A stretch of 45,941 bases of DNA from Planctomycetia bacterium. GTDB taxonomy: Bacteria; Planctomycetota; Planctomycetia; Gemmatales; Gemmataceae. Shown piece after piece: positions 17,901-26,600 of the stretch. Made by a program: the position numbers and the translations under genes. The notes under the pieces are model-generated. The model was given only the letters and a program-made list of their open reading frames with translations, had not been told where the DNA came from and searched no databases. The stretch spans positions 1 to 45,941 of the forward strand of contig SYLG01000105.1 in assembly GCA_005808665.1 (NCBI GenBank), read 5' to 3'. Position 1 is the stretch's first letter, and each line of letters starts with the position of its first letter.

Positions 17901-19151
17901 CTATTTTACGGGTTTCGGCAAGGGCAAAGGGGCCGACAACCCGGATAAATTGGGAATCACCAAAAACCGGTTACCCTGTGATTCCAGGCGAAGTCCCCAC
18001 TCCGCCTTTGTGAATCCAAACAAAGTCGCATAAAGCTTGCCCTTCCCACCGCCGCCTACCCGTAGTGGTTGCCGATTGGTCCAGGAAGCCCCCAGTACCG
18101 CCTCGCCGCTGATTTTTGCATCCACGGGAATCAGTTTCCAAATGGTGGAATCGCCCCAACTTTGAGGCAGGGATTTCAGGGAAAATGCCTCCGCACCCAC
18201 CGAAAGGTCCAGGGTCTGGACTCCTTTTTCAAAATGAAATGATCCTTTCGGCAGCTTGATTTTTCCGCCCAAAGCGTTCCCCTCCAACCCATCAAAGGTG
18301 ACCTTTCCCTTCTCCACCTGGACATGCCCCTTGGCTTCCTGGACCTCAAGTTGAATGGCTGGAATGGAGACGGAAACCTTGGTCGGTAGGACATCCACCC
18401 GAAAATCGATGCCTTTCTGGCCAATGGCAAGGTCCAAAACCAGGGGTGTTTGACCTGAAAGTTGGACATTCTCCCAAACCGATTTTCCCACAAAAGGAAT
18501 GGAATGGAGTTTTTCCAGGGAAACCGGAATCGTCCCGGCTTCCAGATGAATGTTCAACGAAAACTCTGGAATAAGGGTTAAATAGCCTTTGAGTTTGGGA
18601 CTTCCCCATTCCGGATCACTGGAACAAAGCTCTATTTGGTATCCCGTCATATCCGGCAAAAGCTGACCTTTGATTTGGCGAATCTCAAGGGGCGGATGTC
18701 CCTCGTGAATCAGGCGAAATACGGAATCCTCGACCCGAACCAGGGGTAAATGGCCCATTGCTCCTTCCGGTCCGGTAGCAGGAAACTGGGTCAAAAGGTT
18801 CCCAACCTGATCAAACGCAACCGAAAAATCAACTCCGGAAGCATCCAGGCAGAGGTTTTCCGTTCCCGCCGAAATGGCCTGCCATAACCCAAGGTCCGCA
18901 CGGACTCGTTGCAATTTGACCCATGGTTTTGCATCTTCCAAAACTTTTAATTCGACCCCCTCCACCACGCTTGGCCCCAACCAGGAAAGCGTGGTTGATT
19001 GGGCCAAAAACACCTGTTTTGTAGCTTTGGAAATCTGTTGGCAAAGGAAAAACAAAGGTAGGATTACAGGCAAAAAAAACAGGGAAAGCCCCAGGAACCC
19101 CCCAGGGACCAAGGTATAAATAAACCGTTTCACAGTCCGTTTTCTGCTCAT
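17901..19151 (-). CDS. AsmA-like membrane-anchored protein (416 aa), tentative
   Basis: The first ~45 residues are basic then strongly hydrophobic (FIYTLVPGGFLGLSLFFLPVILPLFFL), giving one N-terminal anchor with the rest outside the cytoplasm. The remainder is predicted to be mostly beta strands with AsmA/TamB-like phrasing, for example WLGPSVVEGVELKVLEDAKP near the start and IQLEVQEAKGHVQVEKGKVTFDGL, ALGGKIKLPKGSF and KISGEAVLGASW later. AsmA-like proteins act in lipid or outer-membrane transport across the periplasm. No single motif proves membership, so this is a fold-level suggestion. Its 5' end is near that of the plus-strand hydrolase, so the two are divergently transcribed. Confidence 0.55.
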   Translation of the reverse strand: MSRKRTVKRFIYTLVPGGFLGLSLFFLPVILPLFFLCQQISKATKQVFLAQSTTLSWLGPSVVEGVELKVLEDAKPWVKLQRVRADLGLWQAISAGTENLCLDASGVDFSVAFDQVGNLLTQFPATGPEGAMGHLPLVRVEDSVFRLIHEGHPPLEIRQIKGQLLPDMTGYQIELCSSDPEWGSPKLKGYLTLIPEFSLNIHLEAGTIPVSLEKLHSIPFVGKSVWENVQLSGQTPLVLDLAIGQKGIDFRVDVLPTKVSVSIPAIQLEVQEAKGHVQVEKGKVTFDGLEGNALGGKIKLPKGSFHFEKGVQTLDLSVGAEAFSLKSLPQSWGDSTIWKLIPVDAKISGEAVLGASWTNRQPLRVGGGGKGKLYATLFGFTKAEWGLRLESQGNRFLVIPNLSGLSAPLPLPKPVK

Positions 19152-19234
19152 TTCCCAGTCCGTGGCCCTTTCCCAATCTTATCCCACCTGCATAAACCAT
19201 GGATAGGACAAAACCCCGTCTGGGAAAACGAAAC

Positions 19235-19915
19235 ATGATTACGGTGCGTTGGTTAGGTCACAGTTCCTTTCACATAAAGACCCCCGAAGCCTCCCTCCTT
19301 ATTGACCCCTTTTTTTCCGGAAATCCCTTGGCCCCGAAAGATGCCATGGACATTCGGGCAGATTACATCCTGGTTTCCCATGGTCATGGCGATCATGTGG
19401 GAAATGCCTTGGACCTTGCAAAAAGGGACAACGCCATCCTGATCAGTAACTATGAAATCGCCGGTTGGTTGGAAGCCAAGGGTCTAAAAACCCATGGAAT
19501 GCAGCCTGGAGGGGGCCATGCCTTCCCTTTTGGCCGATGCAAACTCACCCTGGCGTTTCATGGTTCGGCCTTGCCTGATGGCTCCAATGGAGGAAATCCC
19601 GCCGGGTTTCTCCTCACTTTCAATAACAGAAAAACCTTTTACGATGCGGCCGACACGGGCCTTTTTGGGGACATGAGGCTCATTGGCGACGAGGGTATCG
19701 ACCTTGCCGCCATTCCAATCGGCGACAACTACACCATGGGCCCCAAAGACGCTCTTAGGGCAGTGGAGTTTTTACGGCCGAAGCAGGTCATACCCATTCA
19801 CTACAACACCTTTCCAATCATTGAGCAAGATGCCCATGAATGGGCCCGGAATGTTCGGTCCCAGACGACAACCCAGGCGGTTGTTTTGGAACCAGGGGCC
19901 GTTCTCGAACTTTAA
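19235..19915 (+). CDS. MBL-fold metal-dependent hydrolase (UPF0173 family)
   Basis: The start is taken at the ATG at 19235 (MITVRWLGHSSFHI), with GGGAAAA ten nt upstream; the in-frame ATG at 19199 has no ribosome site. The 226-aa product is a compact metallo-beta-lactamase fold. HGHGDH at residues 49-54 gives the metal ligands, Asp24 lies in LLIDPFFSGNP, AFHGSALPDG carries a further His, DAADTG supplies the bridging Asp, and IPIHYNTFP supplies the last His. This pattern is that of UPF0173 proteins, predicted hydrolases whose substrate is unknown. It converges on purK with only six bases between the stop codons and no terminator in between. Confidence 0.9.
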   Translation: MITVRWLGHSSFHIKTPEASLLIDPFFSGNPLAPKDAMDIRADYILVSHGHGDHVGNALDLAKRDNAILISNYEIAGWLEAKGLKTHGMQPGGGHAFPFGRCKLTLAFHGSALPDGSNGGNPAGFLLTFNNRKTFYDAADTGLFGDMRLIGDEGIDLAAIPIGDNYTMGPKDALRAVEFLRPKQVIPIHYNTFPIIEQDAHEWARNVRSQTTTQAVVLEPGAVLEL

Positions 19916-19921
19916 CCAGGG

Positions 19922-21025
19922 CTATTCGGACAACCAATCCAGCAGGGTTTCTGATCGGGAAAGGGCTTCCATGGCGGTGTTTCCAAGCACATTGACATGA
20001 CCCAGTTTTCGTCCCTGACGGGGGCTTTTCCCATACAGGTGGAGCCTTACACCCGGGATGGCCAGCCAATCTTCCGGGGGTCGGTGGGAACCAATCAGGT
20101 TGAGCATAACCGTGTGATGATTTGCTTCCGTTGACCCCAGGGGCCAGCCCAAAATCGCCCGGATATGGTTTTCAAACTGGCTTGTTTTTGCCCCATCCAT
20201 TGTCCAATGCCCTGTATTGTGAACCCTTGGAGCCATTTCGTTTGCCACCAGGGATGCTCCCACCTGAAACCATTCGATGGCCAGGACACCTACATAATCC
20301 AAAGCTTCCATGACCTTTTCCATGGCTTGTCTGGATTGGTGTTCCAAGGGATCGTTGGGTGCTATTCCCGGGGCGGGGGCAATGGTTTTATGCAAAATAC
20401 CTTTGCGGTGAAAATTTTCCACCAAGGGATAGTGGCGTATTTCCCCTTTGGTGGATCGGACGGAAACCTGCGAAAGCTCCCGGTCAAAGGGCACCAACCC
20501 TTCCAGAATCAGAGGTTGACTTCCCAAAGCGTCCCATCCCTGGCTCACATCGGAAGGCATGTTGAGCCGCACCTGCCCCTTGCCATCGTAACCGAATCGC
20601 CTGGTTTTGAGGATTGCAGGCAGACCGATTTCAAGCGTTGCTTGTTGAAGTCCTTCATGGGTTGTCACCGGGGCAAAGGGTGCCGTGGGAATCAAAAGCG
20701 ATCGGAAAAATTCCTTTTCCACCCATCGGTCCTGGCTCTTTTCAAGGGCCAAACACCCAGGGTGGACGGGCAAATGGTTCGAGAGGTGTTCGATGGCCTT
20801 CAGGGGCACATTTTCAAACTCAAAGGTCGCACATTCGAGCCCATCGGCAAAACGGTCCAGTGTTTCCAATTGGTCCAAAGGGCCTGAAACCAGGGGTGAA
20901 ACATGACCTGCCGGGGCCTCTGGCGAACCGTCCAGGATGCGAAACTTTAACCCTAGTGGATAACCCGAAAGGGCAAGCATTCTGCCCAGTTGCCCGCCCC
21001 CGATGATGCCTATGCATTTTGTCAA
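19922..21025 (-). CDS. purK: N5-carboxyaminoimidazole ribonucleotide synthase (PurK)
   Basis: It catalyses ATP-dependent carboxylation of aminoimidazole ribonucleotide in purine synthesis. The N-terminal Rossmann-like pre-ATP-grasp domain has IGIIGGGQLGRMLA. The ATP-grasp region shows FEFENVPLKAI, ALEKSQDRW and ILKTRRFGYDGKGQ, with EMAPRVHNTGHWT at the active site, all PurK signatures. The start is placed at TTG 21025 because GGAGG lies nine nt upstream; an earlier in-frame TTG at 21046 precedes that site. Usual length (about 367 aa). No purE is next to it. It is divergent from the methyltransferase gene. Confidence 0.95.
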   Translation of the reverse strand: MTKCIGIIGGGQLGRMLALSGYPLGLKFRILDGSPEAPAGHVSPLVSGPLDQLETLDRFADGLECATFEFENVPLKAIEHLSNHLPVHPGCLALEKSQDRWVEKEFFRSLLIPTAPFAPVTTHEGLQQATLEIGLPAILKTRRFGYDGKGQVRLNMPSDVSQGWDALGSQPLILEGLVPFDRELSQVSVRSTKGEIRHYPLVENFHRKGILHKTIAPAPGIAPNDPLEHQSRQAMEKVMEALDYVGVLAIEWFQVGASLVANEMAPRVHNTGHWTMDGAKTSQFENHIRAILGWPLGSTEANHHTVMLNLIGSHRPPEDWLAIPGVRLHLYGKSPRQGRKLGHVNVLGNTAMEALSRSETLLDWLSE

Positions 21026-21209
21026 AAGGACCGTCCTCCATGGCAAGCCAAGTGAGCTTCATTCTAGGGTTTTTCCTAATCCTGGTCAGGCCTGGGAATA
21101 AGGTTCTGGTGGGTCGATTCACCCCCTCATGAAACCCCTGTTTCACGCTTTGCCCGGCCTATTCCCCTAGAATGAAAGGAGATTCCAAAAGCAACAAAGC
21201 ACGATCGAC

Positions 21210-22457
21210 ATGGCTGATTCCTTTCCCAGACGCCGTTCCCTTTCCCATGTGGGGGGTGCCATTGAAACCGCAGGAGACGCTTCTGTTGCCAAGGCGTTGG
21301 CCTTTGCCATGGAAGTAAATCCCTCCATGGGGAGTGGGGCCGTTTCCAATGACAATCCAACCCGTAATCATGTTCACGGTTTTCACACCTATCCTGCCCG
21401 GATGCACCCGGTAACCGCAGCCCGGTTGGTGGATGCTTTTTGCCCGGCGGGGGGCCGAATTCTCGATCCTTTTTGCGGTTCGGGAACCGTTCTGGTCGAG
21501 GCCCTGATTCAGGGGCGGACCGCCTTGGGAGTAGACCTCAACCCTTTGGCGGTGCTTTTGTCTTCGTGCAAAACAAAGGCTCGCAACCAAAGCCAATTGT
21601 CGGAAATGGTCGCTGAGGCTGCCCAATGTGCCTCACTTGCGGATGAACGCCGGATTGCCCGGACCAAACCTACCCGGCGTTATCCCCGCCTCGATGCTGT
21701 CCTTTTCGAACCCCATCTCCTCATGGAGCTTGATTCGCTTCGGCTTGCCATTCATGAACGACGAAAAAGTCCTGTCGGGCCCGATTTGGCTCTGGTATTG
21801 TCCTCCATCCTGATCAAATGTTCCAACCGGGTAGGGGACACCTCAAACAACACCACTCCCCGCAAATTGGCTCCCGGATTTCCTGCGAAACACTTTGTCC
21901 ATAAGGCCGAAGAATGGGCTCTCCGGTTAGCCGATTTTGCCTCCCTGTTGCCATCCGGCTCCAAGGCAGAAGCTACCATTCTCCAGGGAGATGCCACCCA
22001 TCTTGGGCTCCTCTCCATGGACCCGGTGGAGGCAATCGTAACCTCGCCTCCGTATGCGGCCACCTATGACTATTATGAACATCATGATGTCCGGCTCAGG
22101 TGGTTGGGAATGGACCCGATTCCCTTTCAAAGGGGCGAATTGGGATCCCGTAGCGCCTATCAAAAACTGTATCCCAATTCCGCCAAACGCCTTTGGTCGG
22201 AGGAGCTTGGCCGATTCCTTGTTTCCGCGCATGGTTTGTTGAAAAAAGGCGGGAATCTGGTGATGGTGATTGCCGATTCCTCGGTGGGAGACATTGCCCT
22301 TCGTGCGGATGAAATCGTGGCGGAAATAGCCCGGGACTGCGGTTATCTCCCCACCGCCAAGGCGTCCCAGGCAAGACCCCATTTTCATGGCCCCGGCCAG
22401 GAAGCTTTTTCCCGGCGGCCCCGGGCGGAACATGCGATCGCATTAAAAAAGAGATAA
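21210..22457 (+). CDS. DNA methyltransferase-like protein (N4-cytosine/N6-adenine type), solitary
   Basis: The 415-aa protein has the S-adenosylmethionine motif LDPFCGSGTVLVEAL (DPFCGSGT at 86-93), preceded by HTYPARMHPVTAARLV, and a catalytic TSPPYAATYDYYEHHD (TSPPY at 278-282). TSPPY is the amino-methyltransferase motif typical of N4-cytosine enzymes. About 190 residues separate the two, so the order is SAM site, insert, catalytic motif. The C-terminus has GNLVMVIADSSVGD. No restriction enzyme lies nearby. A Trm11-like RNA guanine methyltransferase is the main alternative, since those share FCGSGT but usually have a different catalytic motif. The ATG has no obvious Shine-Dalgarno site; an AAAGGAG lies about 30 nt upstream. 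Confidence 0.78.
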   Translation: MADSFPRRRSLSHVGGAIETAGDASVAKALAFAMEVNPSMGSGAVSNDNPTRNHVHGFHTYPARMHPVTAARLVDAFCPAGGRILDPFCGSGTVLVEALIQGRTALGVDLNPLAVLLSSCKTKARNQSQLSEMVAEAAQCASLADERRIARTKPTRRYPRLDAVLFEPHLLMELDSLRLAIHERRKSPVGPDLALVLSSILIKCSNRVGDTSNNTTPRKLAPGFPAKHFVHKAEEWALRLADFASLLPSGSKAEATILQGDATHLGLLSMDPVEAIVTSPPYAATYDYYEHHDVRLRWLGMDPIPFQRGELGSRSAYQKLYPNSAKRLWSEELGRFLVSAHGLLKKGGNLVMVIADSSVGDIALRADEIVAEIARDCGYLPTAKASQARPHFHGPGQEAFSRRPRAEHAIALKKR

Positions 22458-22513
22458 ATTGTCGCGTACCTGGGCTGGGAGCCCTTCCTTTGGCCCTAAA
22501 CCCAAAAGGGCAC

Positions 22514-22550
22514 AAAAAAGCCTGCCCGAAGATCGGGCAGGCCAGTTTTT
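22514..22550. terminator. bidirectional intrinsic terminator between convergent genes
   Basis: A perfect 9-bp stem, GCCTGCCCG / CGGGCAGGC (22520-22528 and 22534-22542), has a 5-nt loop, with CAGTTTTT on the plus side and TTTTTTG on the minus side. It serves the methyltransferase gene on plus and the pilus/DUF1559 transcript on minus. Confidence 0.93.
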
Positions 22551-22577
22551 GATTTCGAAAGGATTCCTGGAAAGGGA

Positions 22578-23549
22578 TCAATCCCAGTCTGCGAAGTTGC
22601 TTCCGGGAGTGTCAAATCGGGTTACAGTATTGAAGGTGGTCGCACTGATGTTGGGGGAGATATTCCTGACGCTGCCATCGCCCATGAGGCTGTTGAACCC
22701 ACCGGAAGTAAAAGCCTGGATGTACAAATCCTGGGAAAGGTTTTTTCCTGGTCTAAGCTGGACCGGAAAAAGGGATCCAGGGTGAACACCCACTTTGGCC
22801 ACGGTGCCCCCCGCAGTGGCTTCCCCGAACCAAACCCTCTTGTTGGTGGTCGTGTTGCCCGATTTCTCCACCGCAACCATGGTGTTGGAACCACCGTTCA
22901 CCATGTCGGTTGGATAGCGGATGGCGGGTAAACCACCCAGGGAGTTGACCCCGGAGGCAACCCCGGTTGTTCCATCATTGGGAGATCCTCCCGGAAAAAG
23001 GACACCGTTTAACGCATAGCTTGAAACCGGTTCCAAGCCATTGGTGGAAATATCCGAAGGGGAATTCAGGACCTTCAAAACCTTGGTGCCAAAAAGGGCT
23101 GCCAAAGCCCCGGTAGCGGTTGTGGAAGCCAGTGGTCCGTTGGAAGCAATGGCAAGGGGATAGTAGGAAGTGTCAAAGAGGAGGCCTACACTCGGATTGC
23201 CCGGATCCACCAATCCTGCCGCCACATAGGCTTGGCTGATTGCGACCATACCTTGACGATATTGGACATCATTGTCCAGATACGGAAGGAGATTGAAGAA
23301 AGCCGAGACCGGGGGACCACCTCGAAAACTGCCAAAACCAGGGGGCAGCCTTTCTTTGTTTTGGGTGGTGCAATTGGTAAGGGCAAGGCCAATGTTTCGC
23401 ATGTTGTTTACGGAACTAATGTTGTTGGCAGCTTCCCGCACTTTTTGCACGGCCCCCATCATGAGGCCAACCAAAACCCCAATGATGGCGATCACCACCA
23501 ATAGCTCAATCAGGGTGAAACCCTTTCGGGATGATTTGATTCTGGACAT
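22578..23549 (-). CDS. DUF1559 prepilin-like protein, last gene of the pilus operon
   Basis: The start is at the ATG at 23549 ([11 protein letters not shown]), with GAGGAGG close upstream. The N-terminus is a class III signal, RKG^[16 protein letters not shown], with Gly(-1) and Glu(+5). The next part, [13 protein letters not shown] and LPPGFGSF, is the DUF1559 head. Near the C-terminus is [14 protein letters not shown], the position of the H-X9-DG motif, but Thr replaces the His. DUF1559 proteins are abundant in planctomycetes and resemble pseudopilins. Its place at the end of an assembly operon, behind a perfect inverted repeat, makes it a candidate major pilin or substrate of this machine. 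That role is inferred. Confidence 0.9.
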   Translation of the reverse strand: MSRIKSSRKGFTLIELLVVIAIIGVLVGLMMGAVQKVREAANNISSVNNMRNIGLALTNCTTQNKERLPPGFGSFRGGPPVSAFFNLLPYLDNDVQYRQGMVAISQAYVAAGLVDPGNPSVGLLFDTSYYPLAIASNGPLASTTATGALAALFGTKVLKVLNSPSDISTNGLEPVSSYALNGVLFPGGSPNDGTTGVASGVNSLGGLPAIRYPTDMVNGGSNTMVAVEKSGNTTTNKRVWFGEATAGGTVAKVGVHPGSLFPVQLRPGKNLSQDLYIQAFTSGGFNSLMGDGSVRNISPNISATTFNTVTRFDTPGSNFADWD

Positions 23550-23579
23550 GACATTCCTCCTCAATCAGGGAGAGTATTA

Positions 23580-23608
23580 TGATAGGATAAGACCTCCTTA
23601 TCCTATCA
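23580..23608. repeat. perfect 12-bp inverted repeat in the leader of the DUF1559 gene
   Basis: The arms TGATAGGATAAG (23580-23591) and CTTATCCTATCA (23597-23608) flank the 5-nt loop ACCTC. Outside them AGAGT/ACTCT (23571-23575 and 23610-23614) can pair as well. It lies about 30 nt upstream of the ATG at 23549, with no U tract, so it is more likely an operator or an mRNA-stabilising or processing hairpin than a terminator. Confidence 0.8.
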
Positions 23609-23644
23609 AGACTCTGCTCACAATTCCAAGTTCAAAAACACCTA

Positions 23645-26600
23645 TTACTCCAGGATGGTCCAATAAAAGACCACATCGGGATCATCATTGACTTTGTAAT
23701 CTTTCATAGGCCCAGGGTTGCCCCGACTGATGATTTTCGCACCAAGGGCATGGGGCCTTCGGAAAACGGCCCACAACTGTCCACCTGCAAACTGGGCCTC
23801 CACCGTTTCCTCGTCCACGGTATCCGGATCAATAGTTAGCACCAGGGCTTGGGCCTGGGCCAAGGCCAGGAGATTGACCGCATTGCCTGTCCGTGGTTCG
23901 ATGTTGGTGGGATTGTTGGTAAGTATTTCCTTGAAAGGTTGGTTTGTGTTTATGGGAACGGGCAGGTTTCCAAAATCCCCGGTGGAGGGATCGATTGCCC
24001 CGTCAATGTTCGCCTGGGTAATCGCTCCGGTCGCCGAGGTTTCATAGGCCTTGATCCGGGTACGATCGACTGCGGCGAACAATTTGTACCGGGTTTGGCG
24101 ACCTGCTGCCGCTCCGATTTCGCCCCCCAGTTTCACGGGCAAGGTAGTGGAATCAGTGACTTCAAAGAAACCCACGGTAAGCCATATGCCAAAGACATTG
24201 CTTCGAATGGTTGTCTGATTGAGAATCTTGTCCAACATCTCCAGCCGAACCAACGGGTGTACCGATCCGGATTGGGTTAGGTCAGGCGCGCCATTGATTC
24301 CCTGGTTGGTCCCTACGAACGGGTCCCATTGCAGTCTGTACTGTTGGTCCCATGGGTCCAGGTTGGGCAAGGGGGTTTTGCTCCCTTGGGAATAGAGGCT
24401 ACCCATCCGGGACCAAGGGTTCAGGGTGGTAATGTAGTTTCCGGCGGACCTCGCACTGGCCAGGGATCGAGCCACGGAACGGACCGAATCAGGGGAAAAA
24501 TGCGAAGCGGTGTTCGCATCGAGCAAGGCATCAAGGACAGGGCTCAAGTTTCCTGTTTCATCCAATGGCATGGTATTGAGGTTGACTCTTCCCATCATCC
24601 GGCCACCGGAGGGTAACAAGGCAACCGCTTTGCCGGAAGAGTTGGAAAGGAAATATTCCCCGTGGCATTGGACCATATCAAGAAAACGGTGCAGGCCGGT
24701 TGTCTCATCCATCCAGGCGGAGGCATGTTGGTGGGCAATCGATCGTTTGGTGGTGGAGTCCACCTCGACAAATTTCTGGGTGAGTTCATGAGGCCTAAAG
24801 GTGCTGACCAAAAGGAGGCCAGCGGGGCTGACAAGTTGGCGGTCATAGTGCACCAGCCAATCGGGGGTTTCGGCATTGGTTCCGTTGGAGGGGGCAAAGG
24901 CAATGGGCTGAGAGGTAAAATTGAGCTGGCCAAAGGTATGAAGTGGGGCAGCGACATTGGTTTTGGCGGATTCGATGTAAGCACCCAAATCTTTGGTTGC
25001 CCCGGTGGAAGCATCCTTGACCTCTTTTCCCGCATAAGGTTGGCGGCGCCCATAGCTTTTGCGTTCTGCAACTGGTTTTAAAACCGCATTGACCCCGGAA
25101 TTGGTTCGCTTGCGGGCATCCTGGACCATTTCCGGTTTCAGGGTGGCAAAATCGACCAGGACATAAGGATTGGTTGTTGCTTCGGGTGCAAGGCCCGGGT
25201 TGGCCAAGCGCCTCAGCAGGATGGTCGCTTCGGGAGCGGTTGCCTGGTTTTTGGGCCAGGTGTAGCGAAGGGTGGATTGTTCCAAAGGAGTAACCGAAGG
25301 ACCAAAGGCCTCGCAGATATTGTCTGCCAATTTGGGGCCTATCAGGAGAATCCCTTTGTCTCCCGTTTGGGCATTTCCGGAAAATTGATCCCAAGAGGGG
25401 GGAAGGATCAGGGGGTTGGTATCGGAATCAGAGGCATCTTTCCAGGTGGTGATGCTTGAGGGTGTCCCGCCAAAAGAATGGGGAGTCGTCGAGAAATTGA
25501 CCTCTCCGCTTCGGTCCGAAGCAAAAGGGTCGTTCAGTGCCAGGGGCCGGGAGGCGGCCAGTTCCAACTGGTAAACCGATTGAAGGGTCATCCCGTTTTT
25601 TATCTGAATGTAGGCATCATTGGTCCGGTTGACATTGTTGGCCACGGGTGGGAGGGAAGAGGGAGTGGGGTTGAGCAGTTCCATAAAAACGCTGACCGTG
25701 TAATCATCGGTGGCGTTTCCGGAGGTTTTGGCGAAATCGGCCTGGGTGTTATCCGCTTGGGCATAGAGTTCATTAAGGACGACTTTGGGCAATTCGGTTC
25801 CATAAAGTTTGCGACCCGTTCCCGGAGCATTGGTGGGAGACAAATCCAAAACAGTCATGACATCATCGGGATCGATAAAATCGACAATGTTGACGGCCAA
25901 CTGGGCCAGCCAGACCCAAGCCTTGTATTGGGGGTTGGCGAGGTCAGCCGTGGGCCGCATGTCAGGCGTTCCCGTAGCCGAACAGAGGCCATCCAGCACT
26001 TTGGTAGCCAGGAGCAACCGGGACTTGGTGGCTAGGGAGACTTGAGCTTGTGATCCAGCATCGGTCGGATAAAGCCCGGTGGCCGGGTCAATGGCCGGAT
26101 AATCCGCCCCGATTTGAGCCAGGTTGATGCGGGCGAAGCGGGTAAGGTCTTTGATGGCCAAACCCACCGTATTGAATTCCGAAAGGGGGCTTCCCCCCGG
26201 GCCTGCAAAGGGAACCGGGTGCCTTGGGTAAAAAGGAGCGATGGAGGCATCGGCCCAAAGGAGTCCTTGCGATTTGCGGTCCGAAAAATAGCCGGAAATT
26301 CCCGGTTTGTCAAAATCGGCACTATGGAGGGTAATCGTATCCAAAAAGGGGCGTTTGGAGTTGCGATCACCATAATAATCCAGGTGGGGAAACAGGGCAC
26401 TCTTGATTGGATAGGTGTTGGTAGCAGGCGACTTGTAGAAATCCTGATCTTTTTTGGAATTCCAAAGAAGCAGTGGGCCAAGGTCTCTCAGTTTGAAAGC
26501 CATATTGCTGCCGCCTGGAAAGCTTGGGTTGTACCCGACAGGATGGATGTAATTACCTCCCATCCCGTTGGCACTGGTTTCAATGTGGGACCAGTTGCCA

